From Pseudomonas botevensis (lineage in GTDB: Bacteria > Pseudomonadota > Gammaproteobacteria > Pseudomonadales > Pseudomonadaceae), in contig NZ_JAHTKI010000001.1 in assembly GCF_019145475.1 (NCBI RefSeq), positions 124,001 through 188,000 of the forward strand: 64,000 nt of DNA. Reading direction: 5' to 3'. The position numbers were made by a program, and so were the translations under genes. Positions 21,313-32,284 of the stretch are shown one piece after another. Below the pieces are notes generated by a model. The model saw only the letters and a list, made by a program, of their open reading frames with translations, searched no databases and was not told where the DNA came from. How positions within the stretch are numbered: position 1 is the first letter of the stretch; each line of letters begins with the position of its first letter.

Positions 21313-22443
21313 TCAGGCGTAGGACAACGCCTTCTCCTCCAGCAGATCCTGATACAGCTCCGTCCACTTGCGGCCCATTTCATCGGCTGTGAATAACTGC
21401 CGATAACGCGCCTCTGCCTTCACGCCCATTTCCGCAGCCCGAGTCGGGTTTTCCCACAAGGTACGCATCGCCTCGCGAAACGCCTGTGGATGACTTGGCG
21501 GCACCACCAGCCCCGTTTCATTGTGGATATTGATGTAGCTGGTGCCGGTGCCGATTTCGCTGGAGATCATCGGTTTGCCGTACATCGCGCCTTCGAGCAG
21601 CGAGATGCCGAACGCCTCGGAGCGCAGGTGCGAGGGGAACACGATGGCGTAGCTCAATTGCAGCAGCGCCACTTTGTCTTCGTCGCCCAGGCGCCCGAGG
21701 AAGTGGATATTGCGCAGGCCCAGCGTAGCGGCCTGGGCGTGCAGTTCCTGCTCCAGCGGGCCGGCGCCGACGATGACCACCGGGTAATCCACATCCTTCA
21801 GCGCTTCGAGCAGGATGTGCAGGCCCTTGTAGTAACGCATCACGCCGACAAACAGGAAGAACTTATCCCCAAGCTGCTGGCGCCAGCGGTTCATGCGCTC
21901 GGCATCGGGCTGTGGATAACCTGCCTTGTTCAGACCGTAAGGGATGACCCGAGTCTTGTCCTGGAACTGCTGCAGCACATCGCTGGTGTGCAGGTAGTTG
22001 GGGGACGCCGCGACGATCCGGTCGGCGCTGGCAAGAAAGCGGTTCATCAGCGGCCGATAGAGTTTGAGTAAATGCTTCTGGCGAATGATGTCCGAGTGGT
22101 AGGTCACCACGCTGGGTTTGTCGGTCGCGCTGGCGAAGTGAACCAGATCCATGAACGGCCAAGGAAAGTGGTAGTTGACCACATCGGCCTCGGCGGCCAT
22201 TTCGCGAAACTGTTTGAACACGCTCCAGGAAAAACCGGTGGAGGCGAACTGGATATCCAGTTTGGCCCGATGCACTTGGTGCTGCCCGAGTTGCACCACC
22301 GCCGGTTCCGGATTGGCGCTGAGGGTCAGCACCTGGCCGTCGATACCGTGTCGGGCGCCGCTTTCGCACAACTGGAAGATCACTTGTTCGATGCCGCCGA
22401 CCGAGTCAGGCAGGTACGTCTTGAAGAAATGTAGAACTCGCAT
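21313..22443 (-). CDS. wbpZ: Glycosyltransferase WbpZ (common polysaccharide antigen)
   Basis: A 376-residue GT4-type glycosyltransferase. In P. aeruginosa WbpZ adds the first D-rhamnose after the priming sugar of the common polysaccharide antigen (A-band). The N-terminal domain begins MRVLHFFKTYLPDSVGGIEQ; the C-terminal nucleotide-sugar domain has FLFVGVMRYYKGLHILLEAL (about 195-214) and the acidic motif EAFGISLLEGAMYGKP (about 284-299). It is the last gene of the rmd-to-wbpZ operon, abutting wbpY with no gap. A perfect DnaA nonamer lies at 21911-21919. Confidence 0.92.
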   Translation of the reverse strand: MRVLHFFKTYLPDSVGGIEQVIFQLCESGARHGIDGQVLTLSANPEPAVVQLGQHQVHRAKLDIQFASTGFSWSVFKQFREMAAEADVVNYHFPWPFMDLVHFASATDKPSVVTYHSDIIRQKHLLKLYRPLMNRFLASADRIVAASPNYLHTSDVLQQFQDKTRVIPYGLNKAGYPQPDAERMNRWRQQLGDKFFLFVGVMRYYKGLHILLEALKDVDYPVVIVGAGPLEQELHAQAATLGLRNIHFLGRLGDEDKVALLQLSYAIVFPSHLRSEAFGISLLEGAMYGKPMISSEIGTGTSYINIHNETGLVVPPSHPQAFREAMRTLWENPTRAAEMGVKAEARYRQLFTADEMGRKWTELYQDLLEEKALSYA

Positions 22444-23574
22444 TCAACCTCCCATGGCCTGGCGGTAGGCCTGGGCCGTGGCCCGTGCGCAACGCTTCCA
22501 GGAAAAAAGCCGTGCCTGCTGCAATCCGGCTTCGCGGCATGCCTGCCAATGCGCTTGATCGTCGATCAGCCGGCTCATCACTGTGCGCAAGCCGTCTGCA
22601 TCGTCAGCTTCAATATAGTTGCCGGCGGCGCCCGCCACCTCCGGCATCGCCGAAGAACGGGTGAGTGCGACCGGCGTGCCGCTGGCCATGGCTTCCAGGA
22701 CCGGCAGGCCGAAACCTTCATACAACGACGGAAAAATCAGCGCCCGGGCACCGGCCAGCAGTTGCGCCACCTGTTCATCGGGCAAGTAGCCGAGCAGGCA
22801 GACGTGGCCGGAAGCCAGCGCCTGACGCAACTCATCATTGAACTGCTCGCGTTGCCAGCCCGCCATGCCGACGATCAGCAGCGGGAAGCGCTGGCGCACG
22901 ACGTCCGGCAACAAGGCGTGGGCGCGCAGGGCGAGGTTCAGGTTCTTGCGCGGTTCGAGGGTGCCGACACACAGAAAGTATTCCCGAAAGCTCACAGCGT
23001 GAGCCTTGAGCACCGCATCGATGGCTTCCGGTGGCCGTGGATGAAAGCGCTCGGCCACGCCCAGTGGCGCGACCACAAAACGCTCGGCGGGCAGTCCGAA
23101 ATAATCCCGCGCCTCGTCAGCGATGGCTTGCGAGTCGGTAAGAATCAGTCGCGCTTGCTGTACGCCGGCAGCCAGTCGCCGCTCGATTTCCCGCAGTCGC
23201 GCCGCTGGCTGGGTCTGCGGGAAGTGCAGGTGCGTCAGGTCGTGCAGGGTGATCACGGTCGGGCCGTCGAAGGCCAGCGGCCACAGGCTCGGCTCGTGGT
23301 ACAGATCGATGTGTTGCGCGCGGCCCTGATCGAAGCGTTTCTGTTCCAGCCAGCGCCGGGCCTGATAGGCGCCGGGGATCTGTCGCAACAGCGGGGTCAG
23401 GCGCGAATAACCGGGCATCGCGGCGTCCGGCAACGCCGAACTCCAGCCCCAGCCGTGGAACAGCGCCAGGTCGATGTCGGTTTCGGCGCGCAGGGCGGTC
23501 ACCAGTTCGGCGACATACTGGCCGATGCCGGTGCGCGGTGCCTGGAGGATCCGTGCGTTAAGGGCAATGCGCAT
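22444..23574 (-). CDS. wbpY: Glycosyltransferase WbpY (common polysaccharide antigen)
   Basis: A 376-residue GT4 glycosyltransferase. WbpY is one of the D-rhamnosyltransferases that extend the alpha-linked D-rhamnan of the common polysaccharide antigen. The start MRIALNARILQAPRTGIGQY is the family N-terminus; a longer open frame exists upstream but overlaps wbpX. The C-terminal domain has FLCVGTLEPRKNLNLALRAH and YEGFGLPVLEAMASGTPV, with the EX7E pattern. It overlaps the end of wbpX by 17 bases. Confidence 0.92.
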   Translation of the reverse strand: MRIALNARILQAPRTGIGQYVAELVTALRAETDIDLALFHGWGWSSALPDAAMPGYSRLTPLLRQIPGAYQARRWLEQKRFDQGRAQHIDLYHEPSLWPLAFDGPTVITLHDLTHLHFPQTQPAARLREIERRLAAGVQQARLILTDSQAIADEARDYFGLPAERFVVAPLGVAERFHPRPPEAIDAVLKAHAVSFREYFLCVGTLEPRKNLNLALRAHALLPDVVRQRFPLLIVGMAGWQREQFNDELRQALASGHVCLLGYLPDEQVAQLLAGARALIFPSLYEGFGLPVLEAMASGTPVALTRSSAMPEVAGAAGNYIEADDADGLRTVMSRLIDDQAHWQACREAGLQQARLFSWKRCARATAQAYRQAMGG

Positions 23575-24925
23575 GCGGCCTCGTTTGCGCCGTCGGCGCC
23601 TCCAGCACATTGCGCGCGGTTCGTTCGGCCAGTTGCGCACTGGCTTCGCGCCAGCCGATCCAGCGCCAGTCGGCCACGTCGCGGGCGGCGGGGAACTGGC
23701 CGCTGCGTTCGAAGGCGTGCAGCAGATCGGCGAGGCTTTGCGGGTCCTGCAAATCGAAGTAGGCCATGAATTCGCCGCCGATCTCGCGGAACACGGCGAT
23801 GTCGCTGCCCATCGCCGGCAGGCCGCGCTGCATGGCTTCCACCAGCGGCAGGCCGAAACCTTCGACGAACGACGGAAACACCAGCGCACTGGCGTGGGCG
23901 TAGGCATGTTCGAGACTGGTGTCGCTGAGGTCGTTGAACATGAACAGGCGGCGGTTCAGTTCGGGATGGTTGCGCACCCGGTCGAGCAGGGCGTCGCACT
24001 TCCAGCCGATGCGGCCGGCGATGCACAGCCGTGCCCTGGAGCCGTTGGCCCAGGCGCGTTCAAAAGCGTCCAGCAGGTACGCATGATTCTTGCGCGGCTC
24101 GATGGTGCTGACCATCAGGAACACCGGTTCCGGCGTGCCGAACAGGCGCTCAAGCGCTGGCTCGACCGCCGCCTCGGCGTTGTGCAGATCCAGCTCCGAG
24201 CCGAGGTGGAAGTAATCGAACCAGCGTTGCTCGACCTGCGCCAGGCCGATTCGCCGCTGCAATTCTTCGCGCAACTGATCGCGTACCGTGGCGGAAATCG
24301 CCATGAAACCATCGGCGGTGCGGCTGAGCCAGTCGAACCATTCGCTGAAAACCTGCACCAGCCGTGTGTCGTAAAACTGCGGGTGGGACAGCGGAATCAG
24401 GTCGTAGATCACTGCGACGATGCCTACGCCGTCGCGTTTGAGGCGTTCGGCCTGCACGAAAAAGTCCGAGTGCCAGGACGAATCCAGCAGTACCAGTTGA
24501 TCGCCGCTCTGGTGTTGCAGCGGTGCGCAGCGCTTGGGCAGTTGATGGCGGTTGATCCGCTCGATCAGGCGCAGCGGCACCCCGAATACGCCGAAGGACG
24601 TCAGGCGATAGCCGACGTACAACAGACGTCGCGCGGTTTTGCTTTTCAGGCGGCTGTCGCGGCGCTGATACCCTTGCCAGAAGCGATGGGCCAGGCGTTC
24701 CAGGCGCTCGCCGAATGTGACGACGGCGTTGAACAGCGGCGAATCCAGCGGTGCCAGGCGCGTCACGCGGTACAGCGTGCCCTTGAGCAGGACCACCGGC
24801 AGGCATTCGACCCCTTCGGCGCTCGGCGGCAATTGGTTGATGACGTTGCGCACCACGCGCTGGATCCCCGAGTTGACCTTCGGGTGCTTGAACACGTGGG
24901 TGCATTCGACCAGGAGGCGGGTCAT
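23558..24925 (-). CDS. wbpX: Glycosyltransferase WbpX (common polysaccharide antigen)
   Basis: A 455-residue GT4 glycosyltransferase, close to the length of P. aeruginosa WbpX, a D-rhamnosyltransferase of the common polysaccharide antigen. The ATG at 24925 shares ATGA with the wzt stop and gives MTRLLVECTHVFKHPKVNSG; a longer frame reaching 25051 would run into wzt and was not used. The C-terminal half has FLMVSTIEPRKNHAYLLDAF and FVEGFGLPLVEAMQRGLPA. Its C-terminal overlap with wbpY indicates coupled translation. Confidence 0.92.
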   Translation of the reverse strand: MTRLLVECTHVFKHPKVNSGIQRVVRNVINQLPPSAEGVECLPVVLLKGTLYRVTRLAPLDSPLFNAVVTFGERLERLAHRFWQGYQRRDSRLKSKTARRLLYVGYRLTSFGVFGVPLRLIERINRHQLPKRCAPLQHQSGDQLVLLDSSWHSDFFVQAERLKRDGVGIVAVIYDLIPLSHPQFYDTRLVQVFSEWFDWLSRTADGFMAISATVRDQLREELQRRIGLAQVEQRWFDYFHLGSELDLHNAEAAVEPALERLFGTPEPVFLMVSTIEPRKNHAYLLDAFERAWANGSRARLCIAGRIGWKCDALLDRVRNHPELNRRLFMFNDLSDTSLEHAYAHASALVFPSFVEGFGLPLVEAMQRGLPAMGSDIAVFREIGGEFMAYFDLQDPQSLADLLHAFERSGQFPAARDVADWRWIGWREASAQLAERTARNVLEAPTAQTRPHAHCP

Positions 24926-26172
24926 GGCGCGCGCTCCACGAGGTTTTCCGCGTGACGGGTGATCGATGTTTTTGCCCCCAGCCACGAGTACCCGACGAAA
25001 TCTTCCTGGCGGTTGTTGATGATGTGGAACACCAGCCCGTAATCGCGCCATTCGAAGTTGCGGTCCAGGTGCGAGTCCAGCCGCGACAGGCTCAGCGCCA
25101 CGGAGTAATTGCCCTTGCCCAGCCCCATGATGAACGCGAAACGGTACGTGATGCGTTCGCCTGCATGCAGGTCTTCCAGGGCCTGGTTCTGCCGGTGCGT
25201 GTTGATGCCGTACATGGCCTGGCCGAGGCGGTCCTTGATCATGAAACCGAGCACCAGCCGTTCGATGTCCTGGCGGATTTCGACCTGCACTTCCAGCACC
25301 ACTGGCTGACCGACCTCGGCCGCCTCGATGGAGCGCTCGCGTTCATCCAGCAGACGCACACTGAGAATGCCCGCCTCGCCGGTGCCGGATACGGTTTGCA
25401 CCTGGCCGCCGGCGAGGGTTTCCTGGCGTACGGTCTGGCCTTCGCGTTCGGCGAGCAGGGCGTTGTAGTAATCCATGACCGCTTCGGGCTTGTCGTGCAT
25501 GGCCATGCGGCCACCCTCAAGGAGGATCGCCGAATCGCAGATCGACTGAATTGCCGAGCGATCATGGGAAACGATCAGCAGGGTGGTGCCGGCCTTGCGG
25601 AAGCTGCGGATGCGATCGAAGCTCTTGTGCTGGAAGTAGGCGTCGCCCACCGACAGGGCTTCGTCGACGATCAGGATGTCCGGGCGGCGCGCGGTGGCGA
25701 CGCTGAACGCCAGGCGCATCTGCATGCCGCTGGAGTAGGTACGCACCGGATGATCGATGGCCTCGCCGATTTCCGCGAAACGTTCGATGTCAGGCATCAG
25801 CGCTTCGATCTCTTCGACCTGCATGCCCAGCAGTTGCCCGGCCATCACTGCGTTCTGCCGGCCGGTGAAATCCGGGTGAAAGCCCATGCCCAGCTCCAGC
25901 AGCGCGGCGACCCGGCCTTCCAGTTGAATCCGCCCGCAGGTCGGCTGGGTGGTGCCGGTGATCATCTTCAGCAGGGTGCTCTTGCCGGCGCCGTTGACGC
26001 CGACGATGCCCACCGCTTCACCCGGGGCGATTTCGAAGTTCACGTCCTGCAAGACCCAATGCTGGCGATGGCGCATCGGTGAAAACGGAATCAGCCATTC
26101 GGCCAGGCGACTCCAGCGGGTGGGGTATTGCTTGTAGGCCTTGCCCAGGTCAGTGACACGTATGTGGCCCAT
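24922..26172 (-). CDS. wzt: O-antigen ABC transporter ATP-binding protein Wzt
   Basis: Wzt powers export of the undecaprenol-linked D-rhamnan across the inner membrane with Wzm. The ATPase domain has Walker A GVNGAGKST (58-66), the signature SSGMQ (147-151) and Walker B DILIVDEAL (165-173). Residues from about 255 to 416 form an extra beta-rich C-terminal domain. In E. coli O8/O9a the corresponding domain recognises the modified non-reducing end of the finished glycan. With two methyltransferases and an acyltransferase encoded next door, an end-cap recognition role is plausible (inference). It overlaps both neighbours by 1 and 4 bases. Confidence 0.95.
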   Translation of the reverse strand: MGHIRVTDLGKAYKQYPTRWSRLAEWLIPFSPMRHRQHWVLQDVNFEIAPGEAVGIVGVNGAGKSTLLKMITGTTQPTCGRIQLEGRVAALLELGMGFHPDFTGRQNAVMAGQLLGMQVEEIEALMPDIERFAEIGEAIDHPVRTYSSGMQMRLAFSVATARRPDILIVDEALSVGDAYFQHKSFDRIRSFRKAGTTLLIVSHDRSAIQSICDSAILLEGGRMAMHDKPEAVMDYYNALLAEREGQTVRQETLAGGQVQTVSGTGEAGILSVRLLDERERSIEAAEVGQPVVLEVQVEIRQDIERLVLGFMIKDRLGQAMYGINTHRQNQALEDLHAGERITYRFAFIMGLGKGNYSVALSLSRLDSHLDRNFEWRDYGLVFHIINNRQEDFVGYSWLGAKTSITRHAENLVERAP

Positions 26173-26969
26173 CAGAGTTCATCCACCATTTCGCCGACCC
26201 GTCGACGGAACACGCGCAGGCCGATCACGCAGAACAGCACGCCGATCACCAGGGTCGGCAACAGCGAATTCCACACCGGCCACTGGCCGTAGAGAAACAG
26301 GTTCTGGTAGCTGCCGATCAGGTTGGTCAGCGGATTGAGTTGCAGCAGGCGCTGCACCCACTCGGGCAGGATGCTCAACGGGTAAACGATCGGCGTCAGC
26401 CAGAACCAGAATTGCAGGCAGATGGCGAAAAACTGCCCGACATCGCGGAAAAACACATTGAGCACACCGAGGATCATTCCCAGTCCCGCACAGAACAGCA
26501 CCTGCAACGCCAGCAGCGGCAGCATCGCCAGCAACGCCATGCCCGGCCAGCGCCCGGTAATCAGCAGAAAGCCGAGAAACAGGCCGATGATGATCGCGAA
26601 GTTGATCCCGGCATTGAGCAGCACGATCACCGGCAGGCAGATACGCGGGAAGCTGATTTTCTTCAGCAGGTTGGCGTTTTCCAGAAACATGTTCTGGCTG
26701 CGCAGGGTGATTTCCGAGAACAGGCCCCAGGTCAGCAGGCCCGCGCACAGGTAGACGCTGTAGGCCATGCCGTCGTCCACTCCGGGTAAACGGGCACGCA
26801 TGATGTGGGAAAAGATCACCGTGTACACGACGATCATCGACAGCGGATTGAGTACCGTCCACAGCGCGCCGAACAGCGAATTGCGATACCGCGCTTGAAA
26901 CTCTCGCTTGACGCTACCGAGGATGAAGCCACGGTAGCTGCGCAGCGAGCGGTACAGGGAAAGCAGCAT
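26172..26969 (-). CDS. wzm: O-antigen ABC transporter permease Wzm
   Basis: Wzm is the membrane half of the ABC-2-type exporter for the common polysaccharide antigen. The 265-residue protein has six predicted membrane segments, roughly at 35-55, 65-90, 112-140, 145-170, 180-198 and 235-255, and the N-terminal block GFILGSVKREFQARYRNSLF (15-34) typical of polysaccharide exporters. It overlaps wzt by one base (TGATG) and adjoins wbpW. Confidence 0.95.
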   Translation of the reverse strand: MLLSLYRSLRSYRGFILGSVKREFQARYRNSLFGALWTVLNPLSMIVVYTVIFSHIMRARLPGVDDGMAYSVYLCAGLLTWGLFSEITLRSQNMFLENANLLKKISFPRICLPVIVLLNAGINFAIIIGLFLGFLLITGRWPGMALLAMLPLLALQVLFCAGLGMILGVLNVFFRDVGQFFAICLQFWFWLTPIVYPLSILPEWVQRLLQLNPLTNLIGSYQNLFLYGQWPVWNSLLPTLVIGVLFCVIGLRVFRRRVGEMVDEL

Positions 26970-28412
26970 TCAAACCGTCCTGCCGTATTGATCTTCGAAG
27001 CGGACGATATCGTCCTCTCCCAGGTATTCGCCGCTTTGCACCTCGATGATCACCAGATCGATCACGCCGGGGTTTTCCAGGCGATGCTTGTGCCCGGCGG
27101 CAATGAACGTCGATTCGTTCTTCGCCACCAGCGTCGTGCCGGTGCCATTGTTGGTGACCTTGGCCATGCCTTCGACCACCACCCAGTGTTCGTTGCGGTG
27201 ATGGTGCATTTGCAGGGACAGCTTGCCACCGGGCTTGACCACGATGCGCTTGATCTTGAAGCGCGGGCCTTCCTCGAGCACGGTGTAGGTGCCCCACGGA
27301 CGGCTGACCGTGCGATGCAGGCGATAGGCTTCGTGAGATTTGTCCTTGAGCTGCTTGGCCACCCGCCGCACGTCCTGCGCACGGTCGGCGTGGGCCACGA
27401 GCACGGCATCGGCGGTGTCGATCACGATCAGGTCTTCCACACCCACCGCCGCCACCAGCCGGCCTTCGCTCTGGACGAAGTTGTTCTTGCTGTCGATGAA
27501 GATCGCTTCACCGCTGGCGCGGTTATGGTCGGCGTCGGCCGGCACCAGCGCCGCGACTGCGCCCCATGAACCGATGTCACTCCAGTCGAAACCGGCGGGC
27601 ACCACGACGACTTTGTCCGAGCGCTCCATCAAGGCGTAGTCGATGGAAATGTCGGTGATTTCGGCGAACAGCGCCGGCGAGAGTTCCTGTTGCAGGTAGC
27701 CGGTGGTTTCCAGCGGTTCGCTGGCGGCCATGCAGGCGCGGGTCTGTTCCAGCAATTCCGGGGCGTGCAGTTGCAGTTCGCCGAGCAGCGTCGCGATGGA
27801 GAAGCAGAACATGCCCGAGTTCCACAGGAAATTGCCGCTTTCCAGGTAATGGGTGGCGGTCTGCAGGTCGGGCTTTTCCACGAAGCGCTGCACTTTCGCG
27901 GCGCCTCTGGCGTCCAGCGGCGCGCCGGTCTCGATGTAGCCGAAGCCGGTTTCCGGAGCGCTCGGCACGACGCCGAAGGTCACCAGGTAACCGTCCTTCG
28001 CCAGATTCACCGCGTGTTCGACCGCGCTTTTGAGCGCGTCTTCGTTGACGATCAAATGGTCGGCGGGCATCACCACCATGATCGCTTCATCGCCGTGCAG
28101 GGCTTGCAGCGCCAGGGCCGCCGCCGCAATGGCCGGGGCGGTGTTGCGTCCGCTCGGCTCCAGCAGGAAGTGCCCGCGATGGCGGGACACCCGCGCGGCC
28201 TGATAGTGATCCTTGCTCTGGAAGTAGTATTCGCGATTGGTCACCGTGACGATATCGCCCCAGCCGTCCAGCAGCCCGGCCGCGCGCCGATACGTCTTGC
28301 CCAGCAGCGACTGGCCGTCGGGCAGGGTCATGAACGGTTTGGGGTGGCCTTCGCGCGACACCGGCCACAAACGGGTCCCGGCACCGCCGGAGAGAATCAC
28401 GGGGATCAGCAT
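26970..28412 (-). CDS. wbpW: Bifunctional mannose-1-phosphate guanylyltransferase / mannose-6-phosphate isomerase WbpW
   Basis: The enzyme isomerises fructose-6-phosphate to mannose-6-phosphate and converts mannose-1-phosphate to GDP-mannose, precursor of GDP-D-rhamnose. The 480 residues show the nucleotidyltransferase motif LSGGAGTRLWPVSREGHPKP (7-26), YALMERSDKVVVVPAGFDWS (about 255-274), and a C-terminal cupin with QMHHHRNEHWVVVEG (about 405-419) that binds the isomerase metal. This is the type II enzyme family shared with AlgA. It lies between wzm and gmd. Confidence 0.94.
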   Translation of the reverse strand: MLIPVILSGGAGTRLWPVSREGHPKPFMTLPDGQSLLGKTYRRAAGLLDGWGDIVTVTNREYYFQSKDHYQAARVSRHRGHFLLEPSGRNTAPAIAAAALALQALHGDEAIMVVMPADHLIVNEDALKSAVEHAVNLAKDGYLVTFGVVPSAPETGFGYIETGAPLDARGAAKVQRFVEKPDLQTATHYLESGNFLWNSGMFCFSIATLLGELQLHAPELLEQTRACMAASEPLETTGYLQQELSPALFAEITDISIDYALMERSDKVVVVPAGFDWSDIGSWGAVAALVPADADHNRASGEAIFIDSKNNFVQSEGRLVAAVGVEDLIVIDTADAVLVAHADRAQDVRRVAKQLKDKSHEAYRLHRTVSRPWGTYTVLEEGPRFKIKRIVVKPGGKLSLQMHHHRNEHWVVVEGMAKVTNNGTGTTLVAKNESTFIAAGHKHRLENPGVIDLVIIEVQSGEYLGEDDIVRFEDQYGRTV

Positions 28413-28415
28413 GGC

Positions 28416-30298
<1,883 letters not shown>

Positions 30299-30724
30299 AC
30301 AGCGGCCCCTTGGTCTTGAACTTGCGCCATTTCCCACAGGCTCTATGGGTATGTCTGTCAGACCGGTGGCAGAACCGGCGTCGGAACAGGCGAAGTCATC
30401 GTTTGTAGTTATTTGGTTGCCAATCTGTGCCAATTGCGCGGCAATTTCAACCGGGCAAATCGTGACCGGTCAGTTCTCGTCATCCTAGCCTGATTTATTC
30501 TCGCCGGGCGGTTCACGAATCCGCGATGGATGTGTTTAGAATGCCCCTCGTCGCGATCCTCTCAGGCTTGTCCGGATGACCGCGCGACAGGGTGAAACCG
30601 ACCACTAAAACAAGAACGAAGACGTGCGTGAGGACGCAGGACGAGAAGCGGCGCTGCCGATCCGATCCGACGCCCGCCGTCATGACGTGAGATTGCCGGG
30701 ATGGCGGTCTCGCCGTGGAATGCC
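30299..30724. promoter_or_regulatory. Divergent control region between the D-rhamnan operon and the glycan-modification cassette
   Basis: A 426-base gap without a credible gene. A plus-strand promoter candidate is TTCACG (30512-30517) with TAGAAT (30537-30542), spacer 19. A minus-strand -10-like TAGGAT (complement of 30482-30487, followed upstream by an AT-rich run at about 30490-30500) could serve rmd. Transcripts toward the right would have a leader of about 175 bases. I see no clear operator or riboswitch. Confidence 0.35.
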
Positions 30725-32284
30725 ATGAATTTCATTCTCTACTCGGACGTCAACGACAGCTCCATCAGCCAGAGTCTCGGGCGTCCCGAATACAGTTACT
30801 ACTTCGTGCTCAAGGCCTATCGCCCGGTGCTCGAAAGCCTCGGGCGGGTGCATGTGGTGACCTCTGTCGACGAGGTCGATCCGCTCTATCGGCAACTGCT
30901 CGCTGGCGGTGAAGCCAGTGTGTTCCTGTCGTTCACCCCGCCGCAGAATACCCCGACCGGTCTTGAGTGCCCGACCCTCTGCGTGGTCGCCTGGGAGTTC
31001 GATTCGATCCCCGACGAAACCTGGGACAACGACCCGCGCCAGGACTGGACGCAGATGCTCGCTCGCCAAGGGCGGGTGATTACGCTGTCGAGCCATACCG
31101 CGCGAGCGATTCGCCGGGCCATGGGTGAAGACTTTCCGGTGCTGGTGCTGCCGACGCCGCTGTGGGAAAACTTCGCGGCCATCCGCGAGCAGCATGACAG
31201 TGCGCCGATCAATCCCGGCGCGACCCTGGCGATCAAGGGCTGCATTTTCGACAGCCGCACGCTGAATCTTTGTGCCGATGACCTGCTGCCCAAGCCGCTG
31301 ACCGCCGAGCAACTGGCGGAAATCGAAGCGCTGCGGCCACCGCCACTGACCCTCAAGCGACGCTTGGTCATCGCTCGTCATTACCTGCATTTGTGGCGCC
31401 GGAACGCGGCCGGTCAGGACGGCGAGCCACGGGTCATGTTCCTGCACCACTGGTACTGGGAAGGGCTGCGCGATCTGTTCTCGGACAAGGCCCACGCCTG
31501 GCTCGAACGCCGCCTGCCGAGCATCGCCGCGCCGCATGCGGTGCCCGTGGCCGAGCCGCCACCGCTGGAACTGCCGGACACCTCCGGTGTGGTTGAAACC
31601 AGCGTCGATGGCGTGGTTTACGTCACTGTGTTCAACCCGAAAGACGGCCGCAAGAACTGGCATCAATTGATCACCGCGTTCTGCTGGGCGTTTCGCGAAA
31701 CGCCGGACGCGACCCTGGTGTTGAAGATCACCCAAAGCGATCTGGCGTCCTATTACAGCGAGCTGATGACCCTGCTCGCGCAGTTGTCGCCGTTCGCCTG
31801 CCGGGTGCTGGTGATGCACGGTTACCTGGACGACGCGCAATATGCCCGGCTCTACGAGGCCGCGAGTTTTTACGTCAATGCCTCGCGTTGCGAAGGCCTG
31901 TGCCTGCCGCTGATGGAGTTCATGTCCAGCGGCAAACCGGTGATCGCTCCGGATCACACGGCCATGGAAGACTACATCGACGACTCGGTGGCTTTCGTCG
32001 TCAAGGCCAGCGAAGAGCTGACGATCTGGCCCCAGGACACCCGCATCATCTATCGGACCCTGCGCTACCGACCGGACTGGGGCTCGCTCAAGAGCGCCTA
32101 CGAAAACAGTTACCGGATGGCCAGGACGCAGCCGCAGGACTACCGGCGCATGTCCGCCGCCGCCGTCGAGCGCATGCACGCCTACTGCGCGTTCGCCCCG
32201 GTGCAGCAGCGCATGGCGGATTTCTTCGCGCTGACACCTCGGGCCACCGATGCCACGCCTGTGACGGATAACGCCTCATGCTGA
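30725..32284 (+). CDS. GT4-like glycosyltransferase, paralogue 1 (PA5455-PA5459-like cassette)
   Basis: A 519-residue glycosyltransferase. The C-terminal half has the GT-B pattern: VYVTVFNPKDGRKNWHQLI (about 300), then CEGLCLPLMEFMSSGKPVIA with the acidic EX7E motif. The start ATG at 30725 is preferred to one at 30701 because MNFILYSDVNDSSISQSLGR aligns with the N-terminus of the next gene (MLIIIHSETNQHTIAQNLGR); both continue with EYSYYFVLK. The two are clear tandem paralogues, this one with an insertion of about 80 residues in the middle. In P. aeruginosa the five genes next to rmd (PA5455-PA5459) affect common polysaccharide antigen synthesis. The sugar transferred is unknown. Confidence 0.85.
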   Translation: MNFILYSDVNDSSISQSLGRPEYSYYFVLKAYRPVLESLGRVHVVTSVDEVDPLYRQLLAGGEASVFLSFTPPQNTPTGLECPTLCVVAWEFDSIPDETWDNDPRQDWTQMLARQGRVITLSSHTARAIRRAMGEDFPVLVLPTPLWENFAAIREQHDSAPINPGATLAIKGCIFDSRTLNLCADDLLPKPLTAEQLAEIEALRPPPLTLKRRLVIARHYLHLWRRNAAGQDGEPRVMFLHHWYWEGLRDLFSDKAHAWLERRLPSIAAPHAVPVAEPPPLELPDTSGVVETSVDGVVYVTVFNPKDGRKNWHQLITAFCWAFRETPDATLVLKITQSDLASYYSELMTLLAQLSPFACRVLVMHGYLDDAQYARLYEAASFYVNASRCEGLCLPLMEFMSSGKPVIAPDHTAMEDYIDDSVAFVVKASEELTIWPQDTRIIYRTLRYRPDWGSLKSAYENSYRMARTQPQDYRRMSAAAVERMHAYCAFAPVQQRMADFFALTPRATDATPVTDNASC

